From Alphaproteobacteria bacterium (GTDB lineage Bacteria > Pseudomonadota > Alphaproteobacteria > UBA8366 > Aestuariispiraceae), in contig JASJDC010000003.1 of the NCBI GenBank assembly GCA_030065235.1, forward strand, positions 186,001 through 250,000: 64,000 bases of DNA. Direction: 5' to 3'. The notes below the pieces were generated by a model. The model did not search any database, was not told where the DNA came from, and saw only the letters and a program-made list of their open reading frames with translations. Below are positions 8,007 to 18,007 of this stretch, piece by piece. A program made the translations under genes and the position numbers. Position 1 is the stretch's first letter. Each line of letters begins with the position of its first letter.

Positions 8007-9587
8007 ATGAGTTCTTATGCTCTGAAACTCACGGGGATCAACAAGGCTTTCGGGCCGGTCCAGGCCAACAAGGACGTCTACCTGGCGGTCGCCAAGGGTG
8101 AGATTCACGGCGTCATCGGCGAGAACGGGGCCGGTAAGTCGACCCTGATGAGCATCCTGTATGGCTTTTACGAGGCCGACAGCGGGTCCATCGAAGTCGG
8201 CGGCGACGCCGTCCGGATCCGGAATTCCGACGACGCGATCGCACTTGGGATCGGCATGGTGCATCAGCATTTTATGCTGATTGACTCATTTACAGTGCTC
8301 GAAAATGTGATGCTGGGAGCGGAATCGGGACCGATGCTCGCGTCCAGCGAGGTCAAGGCTGAGGCCGAACTGCTGCGCCTCGAGCAGGAATACGGGCTGC
8401 ATGTCGATCTGAACGCCGAGGTCGGGGGGCTGCCGGTCGGCCAACAGCAGCGAATAGAAATCCTCAAGGCGCTCTATCGCGGCGCCGAAATCCTGATCCT
8501 GGACGAGCCGACCGGCGTTCTGACGCCGCAGGAAACCGACAAGCTTTTCGAAATCCTGCAGGCGCTCAAATCGCAGGGCGTTACAATCCTGCTTATCACG
8601 CATAAGTTGCGCGAGATTATGGCGGTCACTGACGGCGTGTCGGTGATGCGCGGGGGCGAGATGGTCGCCCACCGGCGCACCGCCGACACCAGCACCGAGG
8701 AACTGGCCGAATTGATGGTCGGGCGCAAAGTGCGCCTGGATGTCGACAAGGCCGCCCCGCATGTCGGCGAGACTCTGATCCAGGTCGATCATCTGATGGT
8801 CACCGACCATCGCGGCGTGGATCGGGTGAAAGATGTCAGCTTTACCGTCAATGCGGGCGAGATCGTCGGCGTCGCCGGCGTCTCCGGCAACGGCCAGAGT
8901 GAACTGTTGCAGGTTCTGGCCGGCATCGACGCGCCAAGTAAAGGCCGAGTCGTGCTGGTCGGCGTGACGGCGACGCCTGAAAGTCCGGGCGACCCGGCCC
9001 AGCGGCGTCGGCATGGCGTCGCCCACGTGCCCGAGGACCGGCATCGGTTGGGGCTGGTCGGTAAATTCGCGGCCCAGGAAACCGCCATCCTTGGGTATCA
9101 GGCGACCGATGCCGTGAATAAGGGTATGTTCCTCGATCTCGACGCGGTCCGCGAACAGACCGAGATGATGATGGCGGAATTCGACGTCAGGCCGCCCGAC
9201 CCGTCGCTGAAATCCGCAAATTTTTCCGGGGGCAACCAACAGAAACTGATCCTGGCGCGGGAAATGACCAAGGCGCCGAAAGTGCTGTTGGTTGGCCAGC
9301 CGACCCGTGGCGTTGATATCGGCGCCATCGAATTCATTCACAAGCAACTCGTCTCGATGCGCGAGGCGGGATGCGCCGTGTTGCTGGTCTCGGTGGAGTT
9401 GGACGAAATCCTGACCCTATCTGACCGCATCCTGGTAATGTGCGCGGGCGAGCTGGTAGGTGAAGTCCCGATTGAAGAGGCGGATGAGCGCACGATCGGG
9501 TTGATGATGACGGGCGTGCCGCGCGAGGAGGCGGCTAACGCCGCTGCGCCGGCCCCGGCGAGCCAAGAAGGGGAGGCGAGAGTATGA
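8007..9587 (+). CDS. Nucleoside ABC transporter ATP-binding protein (double ABC domain)
   Basis: 526 residues with two ATPase domains, like the sugar and nucleoside importers of the CUT2/BMP class. The first half has Walker [10 protein letters not shown], an unusual signature VGQQQRIE and Walker [11 protein letters not shown]. The second half has a degenerate Walker A ([10 protein letters not shown]), signature SGGNQQK and VGQPTRGVD in place of Walker B, so the second site is probably inactive. I chose ATG 8007 ([16 protein letters not shown]) over an upstream in-frame ATG at 7956 because a domain of this family starts there. Its stop overlaps the start of the next gene by four bases. Confidence 0.93.
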   Translation: MSSYALKLTGINKAFGPVQANKDVYLAVAKGEIHGVIGENGAGKSTLMSILYGFYEADSGSIEVGGDAVRIRNSDDAIALGIGMVHQHFMLIDSFTVLENVMLGAESGPMLASSEVKAEAELLRLEQEYGLHVDLNAEVGGLPVGQQQRIEILKALYRGAEILILDEPTGVLTPQETDKLFEILQALKSQGVTILLITHKLREIMAVTDGVSVMRGGEMVAHRRTADTSTEELAELMVGRKVRLDVDKAAPHVGETLIQVDHLMVTDHRGVDRVKDVSFTVNAGEIVGVAGVSGNGQSELLQVLAGIDAPSKGRVVLVGVTATPESPGDPAQRRRHGVAHVPEDRHRLGLVGKFAAQETAILGYQATDAVNKGMFLDLDAVREQTEMMMAEFDVRPPDPSLKSANFSGGNQQKLILAREMTKAPKVLLVGQPTRGVDIGAIEFIHKQLVSMREAGCAVLLVSVELDEILTLSDRILVMCAGELVGEVPIEEADERTIGLMMTGVPREEAANAAAPAPASQEGEARV

Positions 9588-10702
9588 GCGCCCCGCATCG
9601 GGAACTGCCGACTTGGGTCGATATCGGCGTCACGCCGATCGTGAATATCTTCCTTGCGCTGATCGCAGCGGGCGTCGTCGTTCTGATCGTCGGCGAGAAT
9701 CCGATCGAGGCGGTTCAGGTGTTGGTGCGCGGGGCCATCGGCTATGACGAGGGGATCGGCTACACGCTCTATTATACGACCAACTTTATCTTCACCGGCC
9801 TTGCCGTGGCCGTCGCCTTTCATTGCGGCCTGTTCAATATCGGCGGCGAGGGCCAGGCCTATATCGGCGGTCTCGGACTGGCGCTGATGGCGTTGGCCTT
9901 TGACAGTATCCTGCCCGCCTTGCTGGTCATCCCTTTGACTATCGTCGGCGCTGCGGCCGCCGGCGCGGCCTGGGCCGCCGTCCCGGCCTATCTGCAAGCC
10001 TATCGCGGCAGCCATATCGTCATCACAACAATCATGTTCAACTTCATCGCCGCCGCCTTGATGGTCTATCTGTTGGTGAACGTGATGGGGCAGCCGGGGA
10101 ATATGTCGCCCGAGACCCGACCGTTCGCCGATGGCGTCAGCCTTCCCTTCATGCATGAGTTTCTCGGCCTATTCGGGATCGACATCACACGGACGCCGCT
10201 CAATCTCAGCATCGTCTGGGCTCTGCTCTGCTGCGTTTTCGTGTATTTCTTTATCTGGCGCACCCGCTGGGGCTACGCGGTGCGGACCGTGGGCAGCAAT
10301 GAGCCCGCCGCGGTTTATGGCGGCATCGATCCGAAAAAGACCATCTTCATGGCGATGTGCATATCCGGCGCTTTGGCGGGCTTCGTCGGCGTCAACGTCA
10401 TCCTGGGCGAACAGCACAGGCTGCTGCTGAACTTCGCCGCCGGCTACGGCTTCACCGGCATCGCCGTGGCCTTGATGGGACGGAACCATCCGTTCGGCAT
10501 CGTCCTGGCCAGCCTGCTTTTCGGCATGTTGTATCAAGGCGGGGCGGAGATCGCCTTTGAGATCCCGACCATCACGCGGGAAATGGTGACCGTGCTGCAG
10601 GGGCTGGTGATCCTGTTCTCAGGCGCGCTGGCCTATATGTCGCGGCCCTGGGTCGAGGCGGTCTATTTCGCCCTGACCCCAAGCAAGCAACAAGCCGCGT
10701 AG
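9584..10702 (+). CDS. Nucleoside ABC transporter permease (first subunit)
   Basis: 372 residues, strongly hydrophobic with about eight to ten membrane segments. It contains the branched-chain/nucleoside permease pattern FNIGGEGQAYIGGLG and the cytoplasmic loop AVRTVGSNEPAAVYGGI that contacts the ATPase. It belongs to the BPD_transp_2 group, like the Bacillus NupP type. The start ATG 9584 overlaps the ATPase stop (ATGA), which indicates translational coupling. It forms a heteromeric channel with the next gene product. Confidence 0.92.
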   Translation: MSAPHRELPTWVDIGVTPIVNIFLALIAAGVVVLIVGENPIEAVQVLVRGAIGYDEGIGYTLYYTTNFIFTGLAVAVAFHCGLFNIGGEGQAYIGGLGLALMALAFDSILPALLVIPLTIVGAAAAGAAWAAVPAYLQAYRGSHIVITTIMFNFIAAALMVYLLVNVMGQPGNMSPETRPFADGVSLPFMHEFLGLFGIDITRTPLNLSIVWALLCCVFVYFFIWRTRWGYAVRTVGSNEPAAVYGGIDPKKTIFMAMCISGALAGFVGVNVILGEQHRLLLNFAAGYGFTGIAVALMGRNHPFGIVLASLLFGMLYQGGAEIAFEIPTITREMVTVLQGLVILFSGALAYMSRPWVEAVYFALTPSKQQAA

Positions 10703-10716
10703 GTCGGGGGCGCGCT

Positions 10717-11691
10717 ATGGAAGACCTTTTTGTCCTCGTCCTGCGAACATTCGACGCGATGCTTCGGGTCGCGACGCCGCTGATTTTCTGCGCCATGGCC
10801 GGCCTGTTTTCGGAGCGCTCCGGCATTGTCGATATCGGGCTTGAGGGCAAAATGCTGGCGGGCGCCTTCGCCGCCGGCGCGATCGCGGCGGTCACCGGCA
10901 ACGCCTGGGCGGCGCTGCTGGTTGCGGTCATGGTGTCGATGTCTCTCGCTTTGGTGCATGGCTTCGCCTCGATCACCCATCGCGGCGACCAGGTGATCAG
11001 CGGCGTCGCCATCAACCTGTCGGTCGCCGGCCTGACGGTCGTTCTCGGAAACGCCTGGTTTCGGCAGGGCGGACAAACACCGACCTTGGGGGCGGAGGCG
11101 CGATTCATGCCGATCACCCTGCCGGGCGTGGAAACAATCGGCGCCATTCCGATTTTCGGGACGATTTACGCGGAATCGATCAGCGGTCACAGTCTGCTGG
11201 TCTATCTCGCCCTGGCCGCGGTGCCGCTGACCGCCTGGGTCGTGTACAAGACACGCTTTGGCCTGCGGCTGAGGGCGGTAGGCGAGAACCCGGCGGCGGT
11301 CGATACGGCGGGGATCTCCGTGACATGGCTCCGCTATCGCGCGGTGATGATCTGCGGCGCGTTGTGCGGTTTTGCAGGGACCTTTCTGGCGATCGGCCAG
11401 AACGCCAGCTTCGTGCGGGATATGTCGGCCGGTCAGGGCTATATCGCCCTGGCGGCGTTGATCTTCGGCAAGTGGCGGCCTTGGACCGCCTTCGGCGCAT
11501 GCCTGATTTTCGGCCTGCTGGACGCGGTGGCGATCCGTCTGCAAGGCGTCGAACTGCCCTTTATCGGCGAAGTGCCGGTGCAACTGATCCAGGCGCTGCC
11601 CTACATTCTGACTGTCGTGCTGTTGGCGGGCTTTATCGGCCGGGCAGTGGCGCCGAAGGCGATCGGCGTCCCCTACGTGAAAGAACGGTAA
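10717..11691 (+). CDS. Nucleoside ABC transporter permease (second subunit)
   Basis: 324 residues, hydrophobic, of the same permease superfamily as the preceding gene but shorter, like the NupQ type. Family features include SGIVDIGLEGKMLAGAF near residue 35 and the coupling loop LRAVGENPAAVDTAGI near residue 190. It starts 14 bases after the first permease and ends 12 bases before cdd. The pair with the two-domain ATPase and the BMP receptor completes a nucleoside importer. Confidence 0.92.
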   Translation: MEDLFVLVLRTFDAMLRVATPLIFCAMAGLFSERSGIVDIGLEGKMLAGAFAAGAIAAVTGNAWAALLVAVMVSMSLALVHGFASITHRGDQVISGVAINLSVAGLTVVLGNAWFRQGGQTPTLGAEARFMPITLPGVETIGAIPIFGTIYAESISGHSLLVYLALAAVPLTAWVVYKTRFGLRLRAVGENPAAVDTAGISVTWLRYRAVMICGALCGFAGTFLAIGQNASFVRDMSAGQGYIALAALIFGKWRPWTAFGACLIFGLLDAVAIRLQGVELPFIGEVPVQLIQALPYILTVVLLAGFIGRAVAPKAIGVPYVKER

Positions 11692-11703
11692 GGGGCGCGC
11701 GCG

Positions 11704-12096
11704 ATGGACGCCGATTTGCTGGATGCGGTGCGCGACGCTCTGGCCTACGCCTACGCGCCCTATTCGGGCTTTCCCGTCGCCGCCGCGTTGCGCGCGGCCA
11801 ACGGCAAGATCTATACCGGCGTCAATGTCGAAAACGCCAGCTATCCTGAAGGCGTCTGCGCCGAGACCAGCGCGATTTCCGCCATGGTGACGGATGGCGA
11901 AAGGTCGATCGTCGAGATCGCCGTCGCCGGCAGTGGCGACGACATCCTGACGCCGTGCGGCGGCTGCCGCCAGCGCTTGCGGGAATTCGCCCGCGCCGAG
12001 GTGGCGGTGCACGCCTGCGGTCCCGAAGGATGGCGGCAAAGCTTTGTCCTTGGCGATCTTCTACCCAACGCCTTCACGCCTGCGCATTTGAAATAG
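11704..12096 (+). CDS. cdd: Cytidine deaminase
   Basis: Deaminates cytidine and deoxycytidine to uridine and deoxyuridine. The 130 residues are those of the short tetrameric class. Zinc ligands are C52 with catalytic E54 in the VCAETSA motif and C85/C88 in PCGGCRQ. The substrate-binding block NVENASYPEG precedes them. In this operon it converts imported cytosine nucleosides to uracil nucleosides that DeoA or a related phosphorylase could cleave. Confidence 0.96.
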   Translation: MDADLLDAVRDALAYAYAPYSGFPVAAALRAANGKIYTGVNVENASYPEGVCAETSAISAMVTDGERSIVEIAVAGSGDDILTPCGGCRQRLREFARAEVAVHACGPEGWRQSFVLGDLLPNAFTPAHLK

Positions 12097-12104
12097 GGTC
12101 CGCC

Positions 12105-12920
12105 ATGACGCCGGAAGACGTAACCAAAGCCGTAGACGCCATCTCCAAGCGCACGGATGTCAGACCCACGGTCGGCGTTATTCTCGGCTCTGGGCTGGGT
12201 CCGCTCGCCGAGGATGTGGTCGATCCGATTGCTGTGGACTACGCCGATATCCCAGGCTTCCCGACTTTGACCGTCGCGGGCCATGCCGGCCGTCTATTAC
12301 TGGGGACAATCGCCGGTGTGTCGGTCGCCCTGATGCAAGGCCGCAAGCACTATTATGAAAAGGGCGACGCGCGGGCGATGAACCTGCCGCTGGCGACTCT
12401 GAAGGCGCTGGGCTGCGAGACGCTGCTCTTGAGCAACGCCTCCGGCGCTTTAGCGCAGAATCTCGGCCCGGGCGACATCGCCGTGATCGGCGACCATATC
12501 AATTATGTCGGCGTCAGCCCCCTGATCGGCGAGGATTATTTCGACGATAAATTCGTCGATATGGCGGAGGCCTATGATCCGGCGCTGCGTGCGATCCTGA
12601 TCCAAGCGGCGGAGAAACTGGGCTTTGCGCTGCCGGAGGCGGTCTACACCTATTTCGCAGGGCCGCAATTCGAGACGCCCGCCGAGATCCGCGCCGTCGC
12701 GGCGCTAGGCGGCGATCTGGTCGGCATGTCGACTGTCCCGGAAGCGATCTTCGCCCGCGCGTTGGGCATGCGGGCGGCGGCGCTCTCGGTCGTCACCAAC
12801 AAGGCGGCGGGGATGAGCGAGACCGCGCTGAGCCACGCGCAGACCCAGGAAAACGCCAAGCTCGGAACCGACAGGATGCGCCGGCTGGTCCACGCTTTTC
12901 TAGAGGCGTTGCCGGGATGA
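12105..12920 (+). CDS. punA: Purine nucleoside phosphorylase
   Basis: Phosphorolyses purine (deoxy)nucleosides to base and (deoxy)ribose 1-phosphate. The 271 residues match the trimeric PNP/XapA class: GVILGSGLG phosphate site, GRKHYYEKGD, LLSNASGAL, GDHINYVG, the TYFAGPQFETPAEIR purine-site block and LSVVTNKAAGM. The start is ATG 12105, eight bases after cdd, and the stop overlaps deoC by four bases. Xanthosine preference (XapA) against guanosine or inosine preference cannot be decided from sequence. The symbol is used in the general sense. Confidence 0.93.
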   Translation: MTPEDVTKAVDAISKRTDVRPTVGVILGSGLGPLAEDVVDPIAVDYADIPGFPTLTVAGHAGRLLLGTIAGVSVALMQGRKHYYEKGDARAMNLPLATLKALGCETLLLSNASGALAQNLGPGDIAVIGDHINYVGVSPLIGEDYFDDKFVDMAEAYDPALRAILIQAAEKLGFALPEAVYTYFAGPQFETPAEIRAVAALGGDLVGMSTVPEAIFARALGMRAAALSVVTNKAAGMSETALSHAQTQENAKLGTDRMRRLVHAFLEALPG

Positions 12921-13693
12921 GCCAGGCCGAGTTGAAGACTTTGGCTGCGCGGGCGCTGTCGATGCTGGACCTGACCAGCCTGAATGACGGCGATAGCGAG
13001 GCGGACATCGTCGCCCTCTGCGATAAGGCGAAGTCGCCCTTGGGACGCCCGGCCGCCGTTTGCGTCTGGCCGCGTTTCGTCGCCTTGGCGAAGTCCGAAC
13101 TGGCGGGAACAGGCGTCAAAGTAGCGGCCGTTGCGAATTTCCCCGACGGCGCCGCCGATATTGACCGCGCCGTCGCTGACACGGAGGAAATCGTTGCGGC
13201 GGGCGGTGACGAGGTCGATGTCGTCTTTCCCTATCGCGCCTTGATGGACGGCGACGCGGCGATCGGCGCCGCGTTGGTCGAAGCGGTGAAACAGGCCTGT
13301 GGCGATCGCGCGGCGCTAAAAGTGATTATTGAGAGCGGCGCGTTGAAGACCGACGCGCGGATCCGGCAGGCCAGCGACATCGCGCTCGAAGCCGGCGCCG
13401 ACTTCATCAAGACCTCCACCGGCAAGGTTCCGATCAACGCGACGCCGGCCGCGGCGAAGACCATGCTGGAAGCGATCAAGGCGCAGGGGCGCGGCGCCTT
13501 TAAGGCGGCCGGCGGCGTCCGTGATGCGAAAACGGCGGGCGCCTATCTGGCGATGGCCGACGATATTCTGGGGCCTGATTGGGCGACGCCGGAGACCTTT
13601 CGCTTCGGCGCCAGCGGCCTGCTGACAGACTTGCACGCGGTCTTGTCGGATCGCGCCGATTTAGGCGGCGACGCGGCTGCGTCGGACTACTGA
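12917..13693 (+). CDS. deoC: Deoxyribose-phosphate aldolase
   Basis: Cleaves 2-deoxyribose 5-phosphate to glyceraldehyde 3-phosphate and acetaldehyde. The 258 residues match the Escherichia coli-type enzyme in length. K165 in DFIKTSTGK is the Schiff-base lysine, and the lysine in FKAAGGVRD is the second active-site lysine. The DVVFPYRAL segment also fits. ATG overlaps the punA stop. The order punA-deoC-deoA-deoB gives a complete route from purine and pyrimidine deoxynucleosides to central metabolism. Confidence 0.96.
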   Translation: MSQAELKTLAARALSMLDLTSLNDGDSEADIVALCDKAKSPLGRPAAVCVWPRFVALAKSELAGTGVKVAAVANFPDGAADIDRAVADTEEIVAAGGDEVDVVFPYRALMDGDAAIGAALVEAVKQACGDRAALKVIIESGALKTDARIRQASDIALEAGADFIKTSTGKVPINATPAAAKTMLEAIKAQGRGAFKAAGGVRDAKTAGAYLAMADDILGPDWATPETFRFGASGLLTDLHAVLSDRADLGGDAAASDY

Positions 13694-13728
13694 CACGATT
13701 GGCTCAAGCGGGAGCGAGACCGGAAACC

Positions 13729-15057
13729 ATGGCGGACATGCTGCCTCAAGAGATCATTCGCAAAAAGCGTGATGCGCACACGCTTTCCGACGATGAGATC
13801 GGTTTCATGGTCCAGGGCATGGCTGACGGATCGGTCGGCGAGGGACAGATCGCGGCTTTCGGCATGGCGGTCTTCTTCAACGGCATGTCGATGCCGGAAC
13901 GGGTGGCGCTGACGCGCGCGATGATGCGGTCGGGCGAAGTGCTCGACTGGTCGGATGCGGATCTCGGCGGTCCGATCCTGGATAAGCATTCGACCGGCGG
14001 CGTCGGCGATAAGGTCAGCCTGATGCTGGCCCCGATCGTCGCTGCCTGCGGCGGTTTCGTGCCGATGATTTCCGGCCGCGGCCTTGGCCATACCGGCGGC
14101 ACGCTCGACAAGCTCGACTCGATCCCGGGCTACAACGCGACGCCGGAGATCGAGCTCTTTAAAAAGACCGTCGCCGACATCGGCTGCGCGATCATCGGCC
14201 AGACCTCGGACCTCGCGCCCGCCGACAAGCGTTTCTATGCGATCCGCGACATTACGGCGACGGTCGAAAGCGTGCCTTTGATCACAGCCTCGATCCTGTC
14301 CAAGAAACTGGCGGCCGGATTGGACGCGTTGGTGATGGATGTGAAAACCGGCACCGGCGCCTTCGCCAGCAGTTACGGCATGGCCAAGGAATTGGCGACC
14401 AGCATCGTGGAAGTGGCGCATGGCGCGTGCATGCCTACGACAGCGCTGATCACCGATATGAACCAGGTGCTCGGCGCCAGCGTAGGCAACGCATTGGAGG
14501 TGCGCGAGGCGGTGGACTATCTGACCGGGGCCCGACGCGAACCGCGTCTGCATGACGTCACGCTGGCGCTGGCCGGTGAAATGTTGGCGCTGGGCGGGTT
14601 AGCCGAGACGGCGGAGGCCGGACGTGGCAAAGCAGCGGCGGCGCTCGATTCCGGTCGGGCGGCCGAGCTGTTCGGTCGGATGACGGCGGCGCTGGGCGGG
14701 CCGACGGACTTCATGGAAAAAGCCGAGGCCTACCTGGCCGCGGCGCCGGTCGTGCGCGCTTGCCACGCGGATCAGGACGGCGTGGTGATCGGCATGGATG
14801 CGCGCGCGGTTGGTGTCGCCGTCGTCGCCTTGGGCGGCGGCCGGGTGCGGGTGGAGGATGACGTAGACCCGGCGGTCGGCCTGACCGACGTCGTTCAAAT
14901 CGGCGATACCGTGGACGCCGAGACGCCCTTGGCGATCGTGCATGCCCAAAGTGAGGGCGAGGCGGAAGCCGCTTGCGCCGCAATCAAAGCGGCGGTCAAA
15001 TTGGGCCGGGCCGACGACCAACGCTCTGCCGTGTTCGAACGGATTGCAAAATCCTGA
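13729..15057 (+). CDS. deoA: Thymidine phosphorylase
   Basis: Phosphorolyses thymidine and deoxyuridine to base and deoxyribose 1-phosphate. From ATG 13729 it is 442 residues, like the family. It has the N-terminal [15 protein letters not shown] block, the [24 protein letters not shown] phosphate-binding segment and [22 protein letters not shown] 13738 ([10 protein letters not shown]) is an alternative start. An upstream frame extension overlaps deoC and is rejected. The C-terminal alpha/beta domain is complete. Confidence 0.95.
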   Translation: MADMLPQEIIRKKRDAHTLSDDEIGFMVQGMADGSVGEGQIAAFGMAVFFNGMSMPERVALTRAMMRSGEVLDWSDADLGGPILDKHSTGGVGDKVSLMLAPIVAACGGFVPMISGRGLGHTGGTLDKLDSIPGYNATPEIELFKKTVADIGCAIIGQTSDLAPADKRFYAIRDITATVESVPLITASILSKKLAAGLDALVMDVKTGTGAFASSYGMAKELATSIVEVAHGACMPTTALITDMNQVLGASVGNALEVREAVDYLTGARREPRLHDVTLALAGEMLALGGLAETAEAGRGKAAAALDSGRAAELFGRMTAALGGPTDFMEKAEAYLAAAPVVRACHADQDGVVIGMDARAVGVAVVALGGGRVRVEDDVDPAVGLTDVVQIGDTVDAETPLAIVHAQSEGEAEAACAAIKAAVKLGRADDQRSAVFERIAKS

Positions 15058-15137
15058 CCCGGGGCCCATGTCTGCGTCCCGGTTCGGAGCGGCTCAAATG
15101 CGAGCCAGGCTGAAGAGAGAACAAGACGGAAGCGATC

Positions 15138-16340
15138 ATGAAACGCGCAATTATCCTGGTGATGGATTCCTTCGGCATCGGCGCTGCGCCGGACGCCGCT
15201 GATTTCGGCGACGCCGGGTCGGACACGTTGGGTCATATCGCTGAGCGCCGGCCGACGCTCGCCTTGCCGAACTTGCAGCGCCTGGGGCTGGGTGAAGCCG
15301 CGCGGCTGGCCACCGGTCGTTTGCCGATTGGATTCAGCCCGGGCGCGGCGCGGGACGGCGCCTATGGCGCGGCGGCGGAAGTGAGCCACGGCAAGGACAC
15401 GCCGAGCGGTCATTGGGAGATCGCCGGTCTGCCGGTCGCCTTTGATTGGGGCTTCTTCCCCAAGACCGAACCAAGTTTCCCCGCCGATTTGATCGCCGAC
15501 TTCATCGAGAAGGCCGGCCTGCCGGGAATCCTCGGCGATAAACATGCGTCCGGCACCGAGATCATTGCAGAGCTTGGCGAAGAGCATATCCGGACCGGTA
15601 AACCGATCTGCTACACCTCCGCCGACAGCGTCTTTCAGATCGCGGCCCATGAGGCCCATTTCGGTCTCGAACGGCTTTATGAAATCTGCCTGATCGCCAA
15701 GGAATTGCTTGAGCCGTTGAATATCGGACGGGTGATCGCACGGCCTTTCATCGGCGCTGACGCCGGCTCGTTCGAGCGGACTTCAAACCGGCGCGACTAC
15801 ACGACCCCGCCGCACGGGGCCACGCTGTTGGACCGGGTGCAGAAGGCCGGCGGCGAGGTGATCAGCGTTGGTAAGATCGCCGATATTTTTGCGCATCAGG
15901 GGATCACGACGAAGATCAAGGCGCCCGAGAACGGCGCCCTGTTCGATGCGACCTTAGAGGCAATAGCTAAGGCCGGCGACGGGGCGTTGATCTTCACGAA
16001 TTTCGTAGATTTCGACATGGTCTACGGCCATCGCCGCAATGTCGACGGCTACGCCGATGCGCTGGAGGCCTTCGATGCGCGCTTGCCGGAATTGGAGGCG
16101 CGGCTGCAACCCGGCGATCTGGTGTTGATCACCGCCGATCATGGCTGCGATCCGACCTGGCCCGGCACCGACCACACCCGCGAACATGTGCCGGTGCTGT
16201 TCTTCGGGCCCGCCGCCGAAAAAGGATCGCTCGGCCTGCGCGATAGTTTCGCCGATATGGGCCAGACCATCGCCCAGCATCTGGACCTGACCCCGCTCGA
16301 CGCCGGCCGGTCCTGCTTTCCGCTGGACAAGGCGGCCTGA
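15138..16340 (+). CDS. deoB: Phosphopentomutase
   Basis: Converts (deoxy)ribose 1-phosphate to the 5-phosphate, linking the phosphorylases to DeoC. The 400 residues show the metal-binding alkaline-phosphatase-superfamily motifs: [13 protein letters not shown] at the N-terminus, [10 protein letters not shown] with the phosphorylated threonine, and [22 protein letters not shown] with metal ligands. It lies 80 bases after deoA, the longest gap inside the catabolic part of the operon, and one base before the next gene. Confidence 0.96.
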   Translation: MKRAIILVMDSFGIGAAPDAADFGDAGSDTLGHIAERRPTLALPNLQRLGLGEAARLATGRLPIGFSPGAARDGAYGAAAEVSHGKDTPSGHWEIAGLPVAFDWGFFPKTEPSFPADLIADFIEKAGLPGILGDKHASGTEIIAELGEEHIRTGKPICYTSADSVFQIAAHEAHFGLERLYEICLIAKELLEPLNIGRVIARPFIGADAGSFERTSNRRDYTTPPHGATLLDRVQKAGGEVISVGKIADIFAHQGITTKIKAPENGALFDATLEAIAKAGDGALIFTNFVDFDMVYGHRRNVDGYADALEAFDARLPELEARLQPGDLVLITADHGCDPTWPGTDHTREHVPVLFFGPAAEKGSLGLRDSFADMGQTIAQHLDLTPLDAGRSCFPLDKAA

Positions 16341-16341
16341 G

Positions 16342-17244
16342 ATGGTTGGGGGCGCGTCAAGCGCGAGTCCCGAACGGTTCGATTGGACCGGTACCGTCAC
16401 CGACGCCATGCGCGCGGCCTACGAACGCGACGGGTTCTTGGTGTTGGACGGGTTCGCCGACCCGGATGCCTGCGCGGCTCTCTCGGAACGTGTCGATGGG
16501 CTGATCGCCGAGGCGGCGGCGCCGGACAGTCCGACCGTGTTCGGCGACCATGCAGGCGATCGCTATTTCCTGGAAAGCGGCGACAAGATCCGCGTCTTTT
16601 TCGAACCCGATGCAGTGGATGCGGTCGGCCGGCCAAACCGGCCGATTGAACAGGCGTTGAACAAGATCGGCCATGCCATGCATGACCTCGATCCAGTCTT
16701 TGACCGGTTCTGCCGGGGCGAAAACTTCCGGGCTCTGAGCCAGGGCTTGGGTCTCGAGACGTCGGTATTGTTGCAATCTATGGTTATCTTCAAGCAGCCC
16801 GGCGTCGGCGCGGAAGTCGGCTGGCACCAAGACGCCACCTTCTTGCGAACCCAACCGCATTCGGTGACCGGCTATTGGCTGGCGCTGGAAGAGGCCAGTG
16901 TCGAGAATGGCTGTCTCTATGCGATCCCCGGCGGGCACAAGGGACCGCTGCGGCAATGGTTCGGGCGCGCCGGCGATCACGACGCACTGGAAATGCGCGA
17001 TCTTGATGACACGACGCTCAACGCCGACGCGGCGGTTCCGCTGGAGGCGGCGACCGGAACCCTGGTCGTGCTGCACGGTTTCCTGCCGCATATGTCGACG
17101 CCGAACCGGTCTGACCGGTCCCGCCGGGCGATGACGCTGCATACGGTCGATGGCGGTCTGCCCTATCCGTCGGATAATTGGCTGCAGCGTCCTGGACTTG
17201 GCGCGCCGCGCGGTTTCGGCCCCGAGGCGGCGGCGGCGTCATGA
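16342..17244 (+). CDS. Phytanoyl-CoA dioxygenase (PhyH) family oxygenase
   Basis: A predicted Fe(II)/2-oxoglutarate oxygenase of 300 residues. The iron ligands fit H162 and D164 (GWHQDATFL) and H250 (LHGFLPHMS). R261, eleven residues later, would bind 2-oxoglutarate, the same spacing as in PhyH. YWLALEEASVENGCLY and IPGGHKG resemble the PHYHD1 subgroup. Its start is one base after the deoB stop and its end overlaps the HAD gene by four bases, so it is translated as part of the nucleoside operon. The substrate is unknown; a nucleoside, base or sugar derivative is an inference from context only. Confidence 0.82.
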   Translation: MVGGASSASPERFDWTGTVTDAMRAAYERDGFLVLDGFADPDACAALSERVDGLIAEAAAPDSPTVFGDHAGDRYFLESGDKIRVFFEPDAVDAVGRPNRPIEQALNKIGHAMHDLDPVFDRFCRGENFRALSQGLGLETSVLLQSMVIFKQPGVGAEVGWHQDATFLRTQPHSVTGYWLALEEASVENGCLYAIPGGHKGPLRQWFGRAGDHDALEMRDLDDTTLNADAAVPLEAATGTLVVLHGFLPHMSTPNRSDRSRRAMTLHTVDGGLPYPSDNWLQRPGLGAPRGFGPEAAAAS

Positions 17245-17954
17245 TCCTGGATATCGGCTTCGACGCCGACGATACGCTCTGGCACACGGAAAGCTTGTTT
17301 CAAGAGACTCAGGCCCGGCTTGAGGATATTCTTGCGCAATATGCGCCGCGCGAGGAAGTCGAGGCGCGGCTGCACAAGACCGAGCTCGCGAATGTCCGCC
17401 TGTTCGGCTATGGAATCAAAGGCTTCACACTATCTCTGGTCGAAACGGCGATCGAAGTTTCCAACGGCCAAGTCAAAGCGTCCGAGATTCAAGAACTTCT
17501 GATGATGGGTAAGGCGATGCTGGATGCGCCCATCGACTTGATGCCCGGCGTGCATGCGGTGTTGGAGACATTGCGGGCGGAGCATCGCTTGTTTCTGATT
17601 ACCAAAGGCGATGTGTTGGACCAGACCAACAAGATCGATAAATCGGGCCTTGGTCTGTATTTCGACGCGCTAGAGGTGGTACAGGAGAAATCGGTCGAGT
17701 CCTACGCTGACCTTTTCGAGAAGCATAGCGTGCGCGCGCCTCACTTCCTGATGATCGGCAATTCGATCCCCTCCGATGTGCTGCCTGTGCTCGAGTTGGG
17801 CGGCTTTGGCGTTCATGTTCCTTACCACATCACCGCGGTCTTCGAGCGCGCCGATAACGACCCGGCCCATGACCGTTTTCACCGGCTTGATGCGCTGGCT
17901 GAACTGCCCGATTTGGTAGCTCAGCTGAAGGGCGCGCGGCGCCGCGCCAGTTGA
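17241..17954 (+). CDS. HAD-family hydrolase
   Basis: 237 residues. Motif I is FDADDTLWH with nucleophile D8 and acid/base D10. Motif II is ITKGD, and motif IV is MIGNSIPSD, with asparagine where many relatives have aspartate. A helical cap lies between motifs I and II. The start ATG 17241 overlaps the PhyH stop. The family includes nucleotidases and sugar-phosphate phosphatases, so a phosphatase acting on a nucleotide or pentose phosphate is plausible. This is the last gene of the operon, and a strong hairpin follows. Confidence 0.85.
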   Translation: MILDIGFDADDTLWHTESLFQETQARLEDILAQYAPREEVEARLHKTELANVRLFGYGIKGFTLSLVETAIEVSNGQVKASEIQELLMMGKAMLDAPIDLMPGVHAVLETLRAEHRLFLITKGDVLDQTNKIDKSGLGLYFDALEVVQEKSVESYADLFEKHSVRAPHFLMIGNSIPSDVLPVLELGGFGVHVPYHITAVFERADNDPAHDRFHRLDALAELPDLVAQLKGARRRAS

Positions 17955-17971
17955 TTGGGAAATAGGCATGG

Positions 17972-17992
17972 GCCCCGGATCATGTCCGGGGC
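17972..17992. repeat. Palindromic hairpin between convergent genes
   Basis: GCCCCGGA (17972-17979) and TCCGGGGC (17985-17992) pair perfectly around TCATG. It lies in the 53 bases between the converging HAD and acyl-CoA dehydrogenase genes. Hairpins of this CCCCGGA...TCCGGGG form occur as dispersed intergenic repeats in many alphaproteobacteria and probably act as bidirectional terminators or mRNA 3'-end stabilisers. Only one copy is seen here. Confidence 0.6.
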
Positions 17993-18007
17993 GACGATTG
18001 GATAGGC

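Noticed and set aside
10663-12039. 458-codon minus-strand frame opposite the second permease and cdd
   Set aside because: Antisense to two conserved genes, rich in H, Q and R with no recognisable fold.
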